DNA of 64,000 bases from a bacterium. Lineage in GTDB: Bacteria > Acidobacteriota > Thermoanaerobaculia > Multivoradales > J023. Under the pieces are notes generated by a model. The model was not told where the DNA came from. It saw nothing but the letters and a program-made list of their open reading frames with translations, and made no database searches. Shown here piece by piece: positions 1 to 9,302 of this stretch. Both the position numbers and the translations under genes were made by a program. Where the stretch lies: assembly GCA_024226315.1 (NCBI GenBank), contig JAAELT010000210.1, positions 1 to 64,000 on the forward strand, written 5' to 3'. The number at the start of each line of letters is the position of its first letter. Positions within the stretch are counted from its first letter, which is position 1.

Positions 1-831
1 CCGTTCCTCAAGGACATGACGGTCTCCGAGCTGCACGCGGTGATGACCGGCGGCTTCGCCACCATCGCCGGCGGCGTGCTCGCCGGCTACATCCAGATGG
101 GGGTCAATCCCGGCCACCTGATCGCCGCCAGCGTCATGTCGGCGCCGGCGGCGCTGGTGATCGCCAAGCTGCTGTACCCCGAGACGGAGCATTCGGTCAC
201 CGCCGGCGACGTCGAGATCCCGGAGATCAAATCGGCCGACAACGTGGTCGAGGCCGCCGCCAACGGCACCACCGACGGTCTCAAGCTGGCGCTCAACGTC
301 GGCGCCATGTTGATCGCCTTCATCGCCCTGATCGCCGTGCTCGACACCATCCTGGGCTTCGCCGACGGCATCATTGATGGCCGTCTGCTGGCCGGGCAGG
401 AGTTCAAGTACCAGAACCTGATGGGCACCGAGGTCAGCGAGTACCGCGGGGTCTTTCCAGGCAGCATGCGAACCTTGTTCGGCACCCTGATGGCGCCGCT
501 GGCTTTCATCATGGGGGTGCCCTGGAGCGAGGCCGGCGCGGTCGGCAACCTGTTGGGCGTCAAGATGACAGTCAACGAGTTCGTCTCTTACGGTCTGCTG
601 TCCCAGCACATCTCGGCAGGCGACCTCTCGCCGCGATCGATCATCATCGCCACCTACGCCCTGTGCGGCTTCGCCAACTTCTCGTCGATCGGCATCCAGA
701 TCGGCGGCCTCAGCTCGCTCGAGCCCAGCTTGCGTCCGACCCTGTCGAAGATCGGCCTGCGGGCGATGTTCGGCGGCGCCCTGGCGTCGTTCATGACCGC
801 CACGGTGGCCGGCATCATTCTGGTCGATTAG
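1..831 (+). CDS. nupC: Concentrative nucleoside transporter, C-terminal part
   Basis: C-terminal 276 residues of a CNT/NupC-family inner-membrane transporter that imports nucleosides with a cation gradient. The frame is already open at base 1, so the N-terminal half lies outside the window. Family landmarks that can be seen are [12 protein letters not shown] near the left edge, [18 protein letters not shown], and the highly conserved LSPRS followed by [19 protein letters not shown], then a last hydrophobic helix. Whether it is Na+ or H+ coupled cannot be told from this part. The next gene begins 44 bases downstream on the same strand; co-transcription is possible but the functions are unrelated. 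Confidence 0.88.
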   Translation, partial: PFLKDMTVSELHAVMTGGFATIAGGVLAGYIQMGVNPGHLIAASVMSAPAALVIAKLLYPETEHSVTAGDVEIPEIKSADNVVEAAANGTTDGLKLALNVGAMLIAFIALIAVLDTILGFADGIIDGRLLAGQEFKYQNLMGTEVSEYRGVFPGSMRTLFGTLMAPLAFIMGVPWSEAGAVGNLLGVKMTVNEFVSYGLLSQHISAGDLSPRSIIIATYALCGFANFSSIGIQIGGLSSLEPSLRPTLSKIGLRAMFGGALASFMTATVAGIILVD

Positions 832-875
832 ACGTCCTACTGTACCCGCGGGGGGATCGAGGGGGGTTCGGAGAG

Positions 876-2339
876 ATGATGCGCAGCTGGCCACGCTTCG
901 CGGCCTTGGCCCTGGTGCTCTTCTCGAGCTCCCTGGCCCAGGCCCGGACGCCGCAGCTCAGCTCCAGAGTCAACGCGCAGGTCGCCGCCGCCAAGCGGGT
1001 GGCGCCGCAGATCGGCGTGCACATCGTGGATCTCGACAGCGGTGAGGAGGCGTACTCGTACAACGCCTCGAGCCATCGCATCCTGGCCTCCAACACCAAG
1101 CTCGTCACCTCGGCCGCGGCGCTCGACCGGCTCGGGCCGGGTTATTTCTTCGAAACACAGGTACTCGCTCGCGGCAAGCTCTCAGGCGGCGTGCTGCGCG
1201 GCGATGTGGGCGTCCTCGGTGGCGGCGACCCGACACTCTCGGGTCGCGAGTACCAGGGAGACTCCTACGGCCCGTTTCGGGAGTGGGCGTCGGCACTCCA
1301 GCGCGTCGGCATTCACCTCGTCGAAGGCGACCTGCACCTGATCCACGGTTTCTTCGACGAGGAATTCGTCCATGCCGACTGGCCTCGGGACCAGCTGACC
1401 CGCTGGTACGAGGCGCCGGTGGCGGCGCTGTCGTTCAACGACAACTGCGTACTCGTCAAGGTCCGGCCAGGCGCTGCTCCGGGCCGCGCCGCGCAGGTGG
1501 AGATCGTGCCGCCGCTCGACATCTTCGGCCTCGATTCGAGCGCCTCGACGACGGGTTCTCGCCGCTATGCCGGGCTGCGTATCGACCGCAAGCAGGTCTG
1601 GCCCGACGAATGGATGCTCACCGTGTCCGGGCGCGTCCATCGGCGCACCGAGTCATACGACAAATGGGTGGCGGTGGCCGATCCGGTCTGGTTCTTCGGT
1701 GCCGCGCTGAGAGCGGCGCTGGCCGAGGAGGGCATCGAGATCACTGGCCGCGTCCTGCCGTCGCCGGCGCTGGCACGCTCGGACCTCCCCTGGCGGCGGG
1801 TCACGACCCATCGCACGGACTTGTTGACCGTGCTCGAGATCGTCAACAAACGCAGCCAGAACTTCTACGCCGAGAGCGTCCTCAAGACCCTGGGGGCACG
1901 TCGCTGCGGTCGCGGCAGTTGGCAGGAGGGCGTGCGCGCCGCGGCGGAGTTCCTCGGCGAGGCGGGTATCCCCGAGGGGTCCTACAGGCTCGCCGACGGT
2001 TCGGGCATGAGTCGCAACAACCGCTTCACCGCCGAGCAGCTCACCGGCCTCCTGCATCACATGTTCCACCATACCTGGGGCGCGGAGTTCGTCCGCACCC
2101 TGCCCTACAGCGGTGAGCGCGACCTCAAGTGGTCTCAGCGCCTGGCCGATCCGCCATATCGCGGCAACGTCATGGCCAAAACCGGCTACTTGAACGGCGT
2201 CTCGACTCTCTCGGGCTATGCCAAGGCGCGCTCGGGCAAGCTCTACGCTTTCTCGATCTTGATGAACAGCATCCGCGGCGAGTGGCGGGCCAGGGGGGCG
2301 CAGGACGCCATCGTGCGGGCGTTGATCGATCACGGATGA
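876..2339 (+). CDS. dacB: D-Ala-D-Ala carboxypeptidase/endopeptidase (PBP4 type)
   Basis: A 487-residue class C penicillin-binding protein (peptidase S13 family) that hydrolyses D-Ala-D-Ala termini or cross-links of peptidoglycan in the periplasm. The three active-site motifs are present: SNTK at residues 72-75 with the nucleophilic serine, SRN at 379-381 and KTG at 435-437. The start at 876 gives a clear signal peptide (MMRSWPRF, then a hydrophobic stretch ending LAQA) and has a purine-rich site upstream. The open frame extends further left, but the signal peptide argues for 876. The insertion between the first and second motifs is as large as is usual for S13 enzymes. The following phosphatase gene starts 18 bases downstream, so the two may share a transcript. 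Confidence 0.92.
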   Translation: MMRSWPRFAALALVLFSSSLAQARTPQLSSRVNAQVAAAKRVAPQIGVHIVDLDSGEEAYSYNASSHRILASNTKLVTSAAALDRLGPGYFFETQVLARGKLSGGVLRGDVGVLGGGDPTLSGREYQGDSYGPFREWASALQRVGIHLVEGDLHLIHGFFDEEFVHADWPRDQLTRWYEAPVAALSFNDNCVLVKVRPGAAPGRAAQVEIVPPLDIFGLDSSASTTGSRRYAGLRIDRKQVWPDEWMLTVSGRVHRRTESYDKWVAVADPVWFFGAALRAALAEEGIEITGRVLPSPALARSDLPWRRVTTHRTDLLTVLEIVNKRSQNFYAESVLKTLGARRCGRGSWQEGVRAAAEFLGEAGIPEGSYRLADGSGMSRNNRFTAEQLTGLLHHMFHHTWGAEFVRTLPYSGERDLKWSQRLADPPYRGNVMAKTGYLNGVSTLSGYAKARSGKLYAFSILMNSIRGEWRARGAQDAIVRALIDHG

Positions 2340-2357
2340 GGTAGGATCCTCCCCGTC

Positions 2358-3587
2358 ATGACCATCCAGACCCCGGTGGACCACCACGCCCTGATGCGCC
2401 GAGTCCAGGAGATCGTCGACCGCATCGAGCGCGGCGACGAGGAGACCATCACCGTGCATCACGCGGCCGACCAGATCATCTGCCGGCTGCGCGGGGAGCT
2501 CGGCATCTGGGGCGGACGCCTCTACGAGCGCGACGGCGAGGACTACGTGCTGCGCGCCACCTTTCCGGACGCCCACGAGGTCGAGGAGCAGATCCGCATC
2601 CCTCGCACCTATCCGCCGATCGAGCTGTGTCTGATGCGCGGCTCGATCTACATGTCGGCGGACGATCCGCGGGTCGATCCCGAGATCGAGACCCGGCTCG
2701 GAGCCAAGGAGTTCGCCGCGGTCGAGGTCGGCAACGAGCGCTATCTGCTTGGCTTCGACGTGGCGCCGGGGAGCGACCGTGAGAACGTACTGTTCTCTCT
2801 CGGGGTGGTGCGCCACTCGATCAATCAGCGGCTGCACCGGGAGCATGTGGCCGAGATCTTCCGCCAGGCGCGCCAGATTCAGACCTCCATCCTGCCGCGC
2901 ACCTCGCCGAGCTTCGCCGACTTCGACGTCGCCGGCCGCAGCGACTCGATGGAGAGCGTCGGCGGCGATCTGTTCGACTACATCCCGATCAGCGACAAGA
3001 TCCTCGGCCTGGCGATCGCCGACGCCTCGGGGCACGGCCTGCCGGCGGCGCTCCAGGTGCGCGACATCTACGTCGGCCTGCGCATGGGGATGTCGCGCGA
3101 CTTCAAGATCGTGCGCACGCTGCAGCGCCTCAACCGCATCATCCACGCCGGTACCTTGACCAGCCGCTTCGTCTCCATGTTCTACGGCGAGCTGGAGCGC
3201 AACGGCGTGCTGATCTACGTCAACGCCGGCCACCCGCCGCCCTTTCACCTGACCGCCGACGGCAAGGCGACCCGGCTCGAGGAGGGTGGTCCGGTGCTCG
3301 GGCCGCTCGACGAAGCGACCTACGACCGCGGCTACGTCCAGATGCGGCCCGGCGACATGCTGGTGCTCTACACCGACGGCATCACCGAGACGCAGGAGGC
3401 CGGCGGCTCGTCGGAGGACCGCGCGGAATTCGGGTTTCAGAATCTGCTGGAGGTCGCGCGCTCGAACCGGGGCCGCGCCGCCAGCGAGGTGGTCGAGGCG
3501 ATCTTCGCCAGCCTGAACGACTGGAGCCGCGGTGCAACGCCGCAGGACGACCGCACCGTGGTCGTGGTGGTCTATCCAGAGCGCTGA
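2358..3587 (+). CDS. GAF-like + PP2C (SpoIIE/RsbU-type) serine phosphatase
   Basis: A 409-residue regulatory protein phosphatase. The first ~160 residues look like a GAF-type sensor, followed by a short helical linker (about 160-185) and a SpoIIE-type PP2C domain to the end. Metal-binding acidic motifs are visible: GGDLFDY around 202-208, DASGHG at 222-227 and LYTDGITE near 340. RsbU-like enzymes of this kind dephosphorylate anti-sigma-factor antagonists in partner-switching pathways; that role is family knowledge. No anti-sigma factor or antagonist gene lies next to it, so its partner is unknown. It follows dacB by 18 bases on the same strand. Confidence 0.86.
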   Translation: MTIQTPVDHHALMRRVQEIVDRIERGDEETITVHHAADQIICRLRGELGIWGGRLYERDGEDYVLRATFPDAHEVEEQIRIPRTYPPIELCLMRGSIYMSADDPRVDPEIETRLGAKEFAAVEVGNERYLLGFDVAPGSDRENVLFSLGVVRHSINQRLHREHVAEIFRQARQIQTSILPRTSPSFADFDVAGRSDSMESVGGDLFDYIPISDKILGLAIADASGHGLPAALQVRDIYVGLRMGMSRDFKIVRTLQRLNRIIHAGTLTSRFVSMFYGELERNGVLIYVNAGHPPPFHLTADGKATRLEEGGPVLGPLDEATYDRGYVQMRPGDMLVLYTDGITETQEAGGSSEDRAEFGFQNLLEVARSNRGRAASEVVEAIFASLNDWSRGATPQDDRTVVVVVYPER

Positions 3588-3655
3588 GAAGCGCACCGGA
3601 CAAGCTGTAGAACGCGATGGGGCAGAGCCCTGGCAGTCACGAATCCTCCTACTCG

Positions 3656-3668
3656 CGATAAGCTATCG
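3656..3668. promoter_or_regulatory. Short inverted repeat upstream of parA-like gene
   Basis: CGATA-AGC-TATCG is a perfect 5-bp inverted repeat with a 3-base loop, 29 bases before the ParA-type ATPase start. It may be an operator or chance; nothing else in this 110-base gap is recognisable. Confidence 0.2.
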
Positions 3669-3697
3669 TCTCGGGAAGGTGGCCGAGAGAGTAAGGA

Positions 3698-4507
3698 ATG
3701 ATCACCGCGATCATCAGCAAGAAAGGCGGCGTCGGCAAGACCACGACTTCGGTCAATCTCGCCGCCGCGCTGGCGGCGCGAGGGCGCCGCACGTTGCTGA
3801 TCGACCTGGATCCCAACGCCGGCGCCTCGATGTCGCTGGGCGTCGCCAAGGCCGATCTCGGGCCTAGCTCGGCTGACCTCCTGCTCCACGACGTTCCGGC
3901 GGCCGCCCTGGTGCGCGAGACCTCGGTCGCGAATCTGTACCTGATGACGGCTTCGGTCGATCTGCGGGGTGTCGAGGTCGAGCTCGACAAGCGCGGCCGC
4001 AAGGACGCTGTCCTCGGACCATGCCTGCGGCCGATCCGGCGCGACTTCGATCATGTCTTTCTCGACTGCCCGTCCTCGATCGGGCTGCTGACGCGCAACG
4101 CCATTACCGCCTCGGATCTCTTCATGGTGCCGGCGGTGCCGCAATTCCTGGCCACCGACGGCTTGGACCACCTGGTCGAGACCGCCGTCCGGATTTCGAT
4201 CTCGGCCGGCGGGCGGACCGAGCTGCTGGGAATACTGCTGACCATGGCCGATTACAGGTTGCGAGCGACCCGCGAGATCGTCGGCCAGCTGCGGGAACGC
4301 TTCGGCACCAAGATCTTCGTCGTCGAGGTGCGCACCAACGTTTCCCTGGCCGAGGCCCCGGCATACGGCAAGACGGTCTTCCAACATAAGCCGTACGCCA
4401 CCGGCGCCCGAGCCTACCGGCTGTTGGCGGACGAGTTCCTGGACGCGGTCGACCGCAAGCGCCAGCCTGATCTGACCGCCGCTAGCAACGTCCACGCCTG
4501 GCGCTAG
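3698..4507 (+). CDS. ParA/Soj-type ATPase
   Basis: A 269-residue P-loop ATPase of the ParA/MinD superfamily. The deviant Walker A motif KKGGVGKTT is at residues 8-16, followed by LLIDLDPNAGAS (Walker A' region) and FLDCPSSIGLLT (Walker B). Proteins of this family dimerise on ATP and bind DNA or membranes to position chromosomes, plasmids or protein assemblies. No ParB gene or parS-like cluster accompanies it, so it may be an orphan ParA that positions another cargo. It converges with the SprT-like gene, their stop codons lying 6 bases apart. Confidence 0.87.
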   Translation: MITAIISKKGGVGKTTTSVNLAAALAARGRRTLLIDLDPNAGASMSLGVAKADLGPSSADLLLHDVPAAALVRETSVANLYLMTASVDLRGVEVELDKRGRKDAVLGPCLRPIRRDFDHVFLDCPSSIGLLTRNAITASDLFMVPAVPQFLATDGLDHLVETAVRISISAGGRTELLGILLTMADYRLRATREIVGQLRERFGTKIFVVEVRTNVSLAEAPAYGKTVFQHKPYATGARAYRLLADEFLDAVDRKRQPDLTAASNVHAWR

Positions 4508-4513
4508 AGAGCC

Positions 4514-5347
4514 TCAGCACTTTCCGACCAGGCGGGCGACGTTGCGCTCGATCCAGCGCTCGGCCTTCTCGTGGTGCGGGTAGAGGCGCTCGCGGCGCCG
4601 GAGCTCGGGGCCGTGGATCCGTCGCCTGCCGTTCTCGACCACCACCGGAATGGCCGCGTGGAGCATCTCGTGGTAGACCACCGCTTCGACCACGTAACGC
4701 GGCACGTCGGCGCCGTCGAGGCAGCGGTGGATGCGGGCCACGTTGTCGCGGTCGGAGTAGGTGCCCAGGCGCACCGAGAAGCCGCGCCGCCCACGGCGCC
4801 TGGAGGGTGCTCGCCCCCATGTGACGCCCACCTCGAGTTTGCCGCCGAAGAACCTCTCGTTGAGGCCGTCGCGCAGCTCGCGCAGGTCGACTGCCTGCCC
4901 TACGGGTCGCAGGATGATCCGCCGCTTCTTCGGCTCGCCCCGCGACGGTCCGTGGGTGCGGAAGTGGCGACGGATCGCCGCAAGCGCCCGTCGTCGTCGC
5001 GGGCTGCGCTTCCTGCTGCGCAGGAAATCGACCACGGCGGCGACGGCCTCGGGTGGCGCGGCGGCGAAGCAGCGATGGATCCGCACCCTCAGCTTGTCGT
5101 CGTGGTCCCGGCGCGCTGAGACGATCGTGGAGCGGTTGTCGGTCAGTTGCAGCGACCGGATGCGGTCGGGCCAGAGCCGCCGGAGAGCTCGCAGCAGCTC
5201 GCCCGCCGGGTCGTCGGATAGCCTGCGCACGGGCAGCGTCGCCGCGTCGGGCACCGGGGCGATGGGTGGCGGCGCGGGCGGTCGCCGTGCCTCGGGTTTC
5301 GCGGAGCCCGGAAAGAGCCGCAGCTGCAGTGGTTCGAGCTGGGTCAA
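4514..5347 (-). CDS. SprT-like zinc metalloprotease
   Basis: A 277-residue protein with a proline-rich N-terminus (about 15-50), a poorly conserved middle and a C-terminal SprT-like metallopeptidase region. The zinc-binding HEMLH is at residues 226-230, and a third candidate ligand is H245 in RIHGPEL, which matches the HEXXH plus HG(P)xF/L arrangement of SprT/SPRTN relatives. Bacterial homologues are mostly uncharacterised; eukaryotic SPRTN degrades DNA-protein cross-links. It converges with the ParA-type gene and diverges from the fused synthase gene across a 77-base gap. Confidence 0.7.
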   Translation of the reverse strand: MTQLEPLQLRLFPGSAKPEARRPPAPPPIAPVPDAATLPVRRLSDDPAGELLRALRRLWPDRIRSLQLTDNRSTIVSARRDHDDKLRVRIHRCFAAAPPEAVAAVVDFLRSRKRSPRRRRALAAIRRHFRTHGPSRGEPKKRRIILRPVGQAVDLRELRDGLNERFFGGKLEVGVTWGRAPSRRRGRRGFSVRLGTYSDRDNVARIHRCLDGADVPRYVVEAVVYHEMLHAAIPVVVENGRRRIHGPELRRRERLYPHHEKAERWIERNVARLVGKC

Positions 5348-5424
5348 GGAAGTCTCCAGGTCTGGCGATGAATAACAGTGCGGCGATGATATCGCGACTC
5401 GCCGGCGGCTGATATGTTGCGCCG

Positions 5425-8400
5425 ATGACCTCGCTTTGGCCGCGCATCTCGGCGGTGTTGTTCGTCTCCGGTTTCTGCTCGCTGGTCTATCAGGTTGCCT
5501 GGCTGCGGCTGTTGCGGTTGGTGTTCGGGGCGTCGACTGCGTCCTCGGCAGCGGTGCTGGCGATCTTCATGGGCGGCCTGGGACTGGGCGGCTACCTGTT
5601 CGGCCGCCGGGTGCGGCGGGCGCGTAACCCCCTCGCCTTCTACGCCAACCTGGAGCTGGGCATCGCCGTCACCGCGGCGCTTTCGCCGCTGCTGGTGGAT
5701 TTGGCGCGCAGCCTGTACGTGGCGCTGGGCGGCGTCAGTACCCTGGGGCTCGGCGTCGCCACCGTCATCCGCCTGGTGCTGTCAGTGATCGTCCTCGGAG
5801 CCTCGACGACGCTGATGGGCGGCACGCTTCCCGCCGTCGCACAGGCCATGGAGCGCGCCGCTGACCGCGGCCGGCGCGACGTCGCCTGGCTCTACGGCCT
5901 CAACACCCTGGGGGCGGTGAGCGGCGCCTTCCTCACCACCTTCGCCTTCCTCGAGCTTCTCGGTATCCGCCAGACCCTGTGGGTCGCCGCCCTGATCAAC
6001 CTGCTGTTGGCCCTGGTAGTACGCAACCTGGCGCGTGGCCGGGAGCTCGACGAGGCCGGGGAAGACACCAAGGCAGACGCGGCGCCCACCGAGGCTTCGG
6101 CTGCCGGGAGACTCTCGTCAACGGCACGGCTGGTGTTGCCGATCGCCGGACTGGTGGGTTTCGCCTTCTTCCTCATGGAGCTGGTCTGGTACCGTATGCT
6201 GGCACCGGTGCTGGGCGGATCGTCCTACACTTTCGGTTTGATCCTGTCGGTGGCGCTGCTCGGGATCGGCATCGGCGGACTGCTCTACGCTGCCGGCTCG
6301 CGCAGCGAGCGCCCGACGTTCTTCGCCCTCGCCGTCACTTGTGCCCTCGAGGCCTTCTTCCTGATCGTTCCCTATGCGATGGGCGATCATCTGGCACTGT
6401 TCGCGGCCACCATCCGTCCATTGTCGGCGGTCGGGTTCGCCGGTCTGGTGGCGGGTTGGACGCTGGTCACTTCCATCGTCGTGCTGCCGGCGGCGATTGT
6501 CGCGGGCTATCAGTTCCCGCTGCTGGTGGCGCTGCTCGGCGACGATCGGAGACGCGTCGGCTACGAGGTTGGGCTGATCTACGCATGGAACACCTGGGGC
6601 GCCATCCTCGGCTCGCTGGCTGGAGGCTTCGGGCTGCTGCCGGTGTTTTCGGCGCCGCGCCTGTGGTGGCTCTCGGCCCTGCTGCTGGTGGCCCTTGCGG
6701 CGATCTCGGCGGTGGTGAGCCACGCGCGCTCGCCGTCGCGGTTGCGGCTGGCGTTGGCGTTGGCGGGGGCGGCGGTGAGCGTCGTGCTTTGCTTCGCCGC
6801 CGGGCCGACGGCCTTCTGGCGCCATGTGCCGATCGGCGCCGGCCGGGCGGTTGTGGACTTCCGCGATCCAAACGGTCTTCAGCGCAGTCTGCACGACGCG
6901 CGCAGGGCGCTGGTGCGCGAGGCGGAAGGCGTGGAGTCGAGTGTCTCGCTGATGGGGCGCGACGAGCTGGCCCTGGTGGTCAACGGCAAGAGCGACGGTT
7001 CGGCGCGGGTCGACGCGCCGACCATGGTGATGAGCGGCCTGGTGGGGGCGCTGCTGCATCCGGAGCCGAAACGGTCCCTGGTGATCGGGCTGGGTACCGG
7101 CACCACGGCCGGCTGGTTGACCGCGATAGACTCCATGGAGCGGGTCGACGTCGTCGAGCTCGAACCGGCGGTGGTCGATTTTGCGCACGAGTTCGCGGCG
7201 ATCAACCACAATGTGCTCGAGTCGCCAAAGATGCGGCTGATCTACGGCGATGGCCGTGAAGTGGTGCTCTCCAGCGACGAGTCGTTCGACCTGATCTTCT
7301 CCGAGCCCTCGAACCCTTACCGCGCCGGCGTCGCCAACCTGTTTTCGCAGGACTTCTACCGGGCGGTCGAGAAGCGTCTCGGTGAGGACGGCATCTTCCT
7401 CCAGTGGCTCCAGGGATACGAGGTGGATCCCACGGTGGTGCAGACCGTCTACACCACCCTGAGCTCGGTCTTCCCGCATCTCGAGACCTGGCAGGTGCAT
7501 GCCACCGACCTGCTGCTGGTGGCGTCGCGCAAGCCCCTGGTGCACGACTTCGACCGCATCCACGGGCGCGTCGACCAGGAGCCGTTCGCCAGCGCGTTGC
7601 GCTGGCTGTGGCGGGTCGAGGGGCTCGAAGGATTCTACAGTGGTTACATCGCCGACAATCGTCTCGCAGCGGCCCTGGCGAGCGCGCCAACCTCACGCGT
7701 CTCGACCGACGACCGGCCGACCATCGAGTTCGGTTTCGCCCGCAACGTCGGCCGCACGGGGCTGTTTCGATTACACGAGATCCAGCGCATGGCGCGCATC
7801 TTCTCCGCCCAACGCCCGGCCGGCCGCGGCACCCCACCGGACTGGGCCCGCGTCGACGAGCTGCGCCACGCGCGCGCGACGCTGGCGACCGCCGTCTACG
7901 ACGGCGCCACCGCGTCGTCGCAGCCAGAGGGCGAGCAGATGTCCCGCCGCTCGGCGCGCGCCGCCTACGGTCAGGGCAAGCTCGACGAGGCGGGCCGCCA
8001 TTGGTTCGAGGAGACTCGCGAAGTCGTCGACCACCTGGATCACCTGCTGGTGGCCGAGGTTCTGACCGAGCTCGAGGACGAGCGCGCCGCCGTCGCCATC
8101 GAGAAGCTACGTCCCCAGGCACCCACCGAAGGCGCCGCCCTCGACGCCCGCCTCGCCTGGAGCCGGGCCGACGCCGACGCCGCGGTCGAGCACCTGCTCA
8201 CCATGCTCGAAGGCTGCCGCCGCGACGGCTTCTTCTTCAGCCCCCTGATCGAGCGCACCCTGCCGCTCATCGACAGCGTCCTGGAGGCCCGGCCCCAGGC
8301 CGCACCGCGCTTCTTCGAAGCTCTCGGGCAGCCCTTCGCCGCTCGTCATCTGGAGCTGCAGCGCCTGAAGAAGCGCGTCCTCGTCGCCATCCGCATCCAG

Positions 8401-8595
8401 GACCCGGCCGCCTGCGTCGCCGCCTTCGCCGCTTTCGAGCCTCATCCCGTTTGGGAGCGCCCATTCCTCGACGCCCGCCGGCGCTGCTACGCCTTCGCCA
8501 ACCATCCCCTGGCCGCCGCCGCCGAGAGCGACTACTCGGCCTTTCTCACCAACTCGGCGCCGGAGTTCGACGTCGAGGCGCCGGCGTCGCGTTGA
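5425..8595 (+). CDS. Fused membrane / spermidine-synthase-like protein
   Basis: A 1056-residue three-part protein. Residues 1-~460 form many transmembrane helices of the MFS-like type seen N-terminal to spermidine-synthase domains. Residues ~500-760 are a Rossmann-fold aminopropyltransferase/methyltransferase-like domain, with the nucleotide-binding loop VIGLGTGTTAG at 553-563, the acidic VVELEPAVVDFA just after and FDLIFSEPSNPY around 620. The last ~280 residues are helical and TPR-like. Such fusions are common in environmental bacteria and their substrate is unproven; true polyamine synthesis should not be assumed. The C-terminal half is strongly Arg/Ala-rich, but the frame stays open. The downstream antitoxin promoter overlaps its stop codon. 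Confidence 0.82.
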   Translation: MTSLWPRISAVLFVSGFCSLVYQVAWLRLLRLVFGASTASSAAVLAIFMGGLGLGGYLFGRRVRRARNPLAFYANLELGIAVTAALSPLLVDLARSLYVALGGVSTLGLGVATVIRLVLSVIVLGASTTLMGGTLPAVAQAMERAADRGRRDVAWLYGLNTLGAVSGAFLTTFAFLELLGIRQTLWVAALINLLLALVVRNLARGRELDEAGEDTKADAAPTEASAAGRLSSTARLVLPIAGLVGFAFFLMELVWYRMLAPVLGGSSYTFGLILSVALLGIGIGGLLYAAGSRSERPTFFALAVTCALEAFFLIVPYAMGDHLALFAATIRPLSAVGFAGLVAGWTLVTSIVVLPAAIVAGYQFPLLVALLGDDRRRVGYEVGLIYAWNTWGAILGSLAGGFGLLPVFSAPRLWWLSALLLVALAAISAVVSHARSPSRLRLALALAGAAVSVVLCFAAGPTAFWRHVPIGAGRAVVDFRDPNGLQRSLHDARRALVREAEGVESSVSLMGRDELALVVNGKSDGSARVDAPTMVMSGLVGALLHPEPKRSLVIGLGTGTTAGWLTAIDSMERVDVVELEPAVVDFAHEFAAINHNVLESPKMRLIYGDGREVVLSSDESFDLIFSEPSNPYRAGVANLFSQDFYRAVEKRLGEDGIFLQWLQGYEVDPTVVQTVYTTLSSVFPHLETWQVHATDLLLVASRKPLVHDFDRIHGRVDQEPFASALRWLWRVEGLEGFYSGYIADNRLAAALASAPTSRVSTDDRPTIEFGFARNVGRTGLFRLHEIQRMARIFSAQRPAGRGTPPDWARVDELRHARATLATAVYDGATASSQPEGEQMSRRSARAAYGQGKLDEAGRHWFEETREVVDHLDHLLVAEVLTELEDERAAVAIEKLRPQAPTEGAALDARLAWSRADADAAVEHLLTMLEGCRRDGFFFSPLIERTLPLIDSVLEARPQAAPRFFEALGQPFAARHLELQRLKKRVLVAIRIQDPAACVAAFAAFEPHPVWERPFLDARRRCYAFANHPLAAAAESDYSAFLTNSAPEFDVEAPASR

Positions 8596-8621
8596 GGCGG
8601 GGCTCCATGATTGAGTATGAT
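8592..8621 (+). promoter_or_regulatory. Predicted promoter of the RHH-PIN operon
   Basis: TTGAGG (8592-8597) and TATGAT (8616-8621) are separated by 18 bases and resemble a sigma-70 -35/-10 pair. The start of transcription would fall near 8628, giving a nearly leaderless message for the ATG at 8637. The -35 box overlaps the end of the upstream gene. Confidence 0.45.
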
Positions 8622-8625
8622 AGAG

Positions 8626-8641
8626 TTCATAACGTTATGAA
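8626..8641. promoter_or_regulatory. Perfect 16-bp palindrome, likely antitoxin operator
   Basis: TTCATAACGTTATGAA is identical to its reverse complement. It lies just after the predicted -10 box and covers the antitoxin start codon (ATG at 8637). Ribbon-helix-helix antitoxins bind such palindromes as dimers to repress their own operon, so this is the natural operator candidate. It also supports the start at 8637 over the in-frame ATG at 8607, which lies upstream of the -10 box. Confidence 0.6.
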
Positions 8642-8918
8642 GTCGGTACGCGCAACCTTCTCTCTCGATGCCGAGACGGCGGCCGCCATTCAGCGTCTGG
8701 CCGTGGTGTGGAGGATCTCGAAGAGTGCTGTGGTCCGGAAAGCGGTCGAGGAGCTCGATGCTCGCCGCGATCTTCTCACCGAGAAAGAGCGCCTGCGGCT
8801 GCTAGGCACTCTCGACCGCTGGCTCGCTACCGATGTGACCCGACCACGTTCCGAGGCGCTGGTCGAGATCGAGGAGATCAGAGAGGCTCGCCGGGCCGCG
8901 GGGCGGCACCAGCTTTGA
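8637..8918 (+). CDS. Ribbon-helix-helix antitoxin
   Basis: A 93-residue small protein whose first ~45 residues fit the ribbon-helix-helix DNA-binding fold: strand KSVRATFSLDAET, helix AAAIQRLAVVWRIS, then KSAVVRKAVEEL. The C-terminal part is charged and would wrap the toxin. Its stop codon overlaps the start of the PIN-domain gene (TTGA), the usual antitoxin-toxin coupling. An upstream in-frame ATG at 8607 exists, but promoter and operator placement favour 8637. Expected role: neutralises the downstream PIN RNase and represses the operon through the palindrome over its own start. Confidence 0.75.
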   Translation: MKSVRATFSLDAETAAAIQRLAVVWRISKSAVVRKAVEELDARRDLLTEKERLRLLGTLDRWLATDVTRPRSEALVEIEEIREARRAAGRHQL

Positions 8919-9286
8919 TCCTGTTGGATACGTCGGCCCTCGTCCTGAGCTTGACGGCGGATCGGCCCGAGGCCCCGAAGCTTCGTTCCCTCATCGAACA
9001 AGGCGCGCGGTTGGGGCTTCCCGCAATTGTGCTGTACGAGTGGTGGCGAGGTCCCCGAACTGCCAGCGAGTTGGCGGTTCAGGAGGATCTCTTCCCGAGT
9101 GAGGATTGCTTTCCGTTCGACCACCGGGCGGCCCATGTGGCGGCAGAGCTTTACCTCCGGCTGGGACGACCGCGTCCCCGGCAGTTCGATCTCGCGATCG
9201 CTGCAACGGCGCTCATCGCCGGAGGCAGCCTCTGGACGCTCAATCCATCGGATTTCGAAGACATTCCCGGGCTCGATCTCGCGTAG
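8915..9286 (+). CDS. vapC: PIN-domain ribonuclease toxin (VapC type)
   Basis: A 123-residue PIN-domain protein. The Mg-binding acidic residues of the family are in place: D5 in LLDTSAL, E42 in LYEWWRG, D92 in QFDLAIAATAL, and D113 or D116 in NPSDFEDIPGL. VapC toxins cleave structured RNA such as tRNA or the sarcin-ricin loop; the target here is unknown. I start it at a TTG that overlaps the antitoxin stop, because the conserved LLDTSA motif follows directly and no ATG fits. It forms a type II module with the RHH gene before it. Confidence 0.78.
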   Translation: MILLDTSALVLSLTADRPEAPKLRSLIEQGARLGLPAIVLYEWWRGPRTASELAVQEDLFPSEDCFPFDHRAAHVAAELYLRLGRPRPRQFDLAIAATALIAGGSLWTLNPSDFEDIPGLDLA

Positions 9287-9302
9287 CCAGACGGCGAGGC
9301 CA

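Noticed and set aside
3698-4507. Plasmid-type ParAB partition locus
   Set aside because: No ParB gene and no repeated parS-like site accompany the ATPase, so only an orphan ParA is supported.
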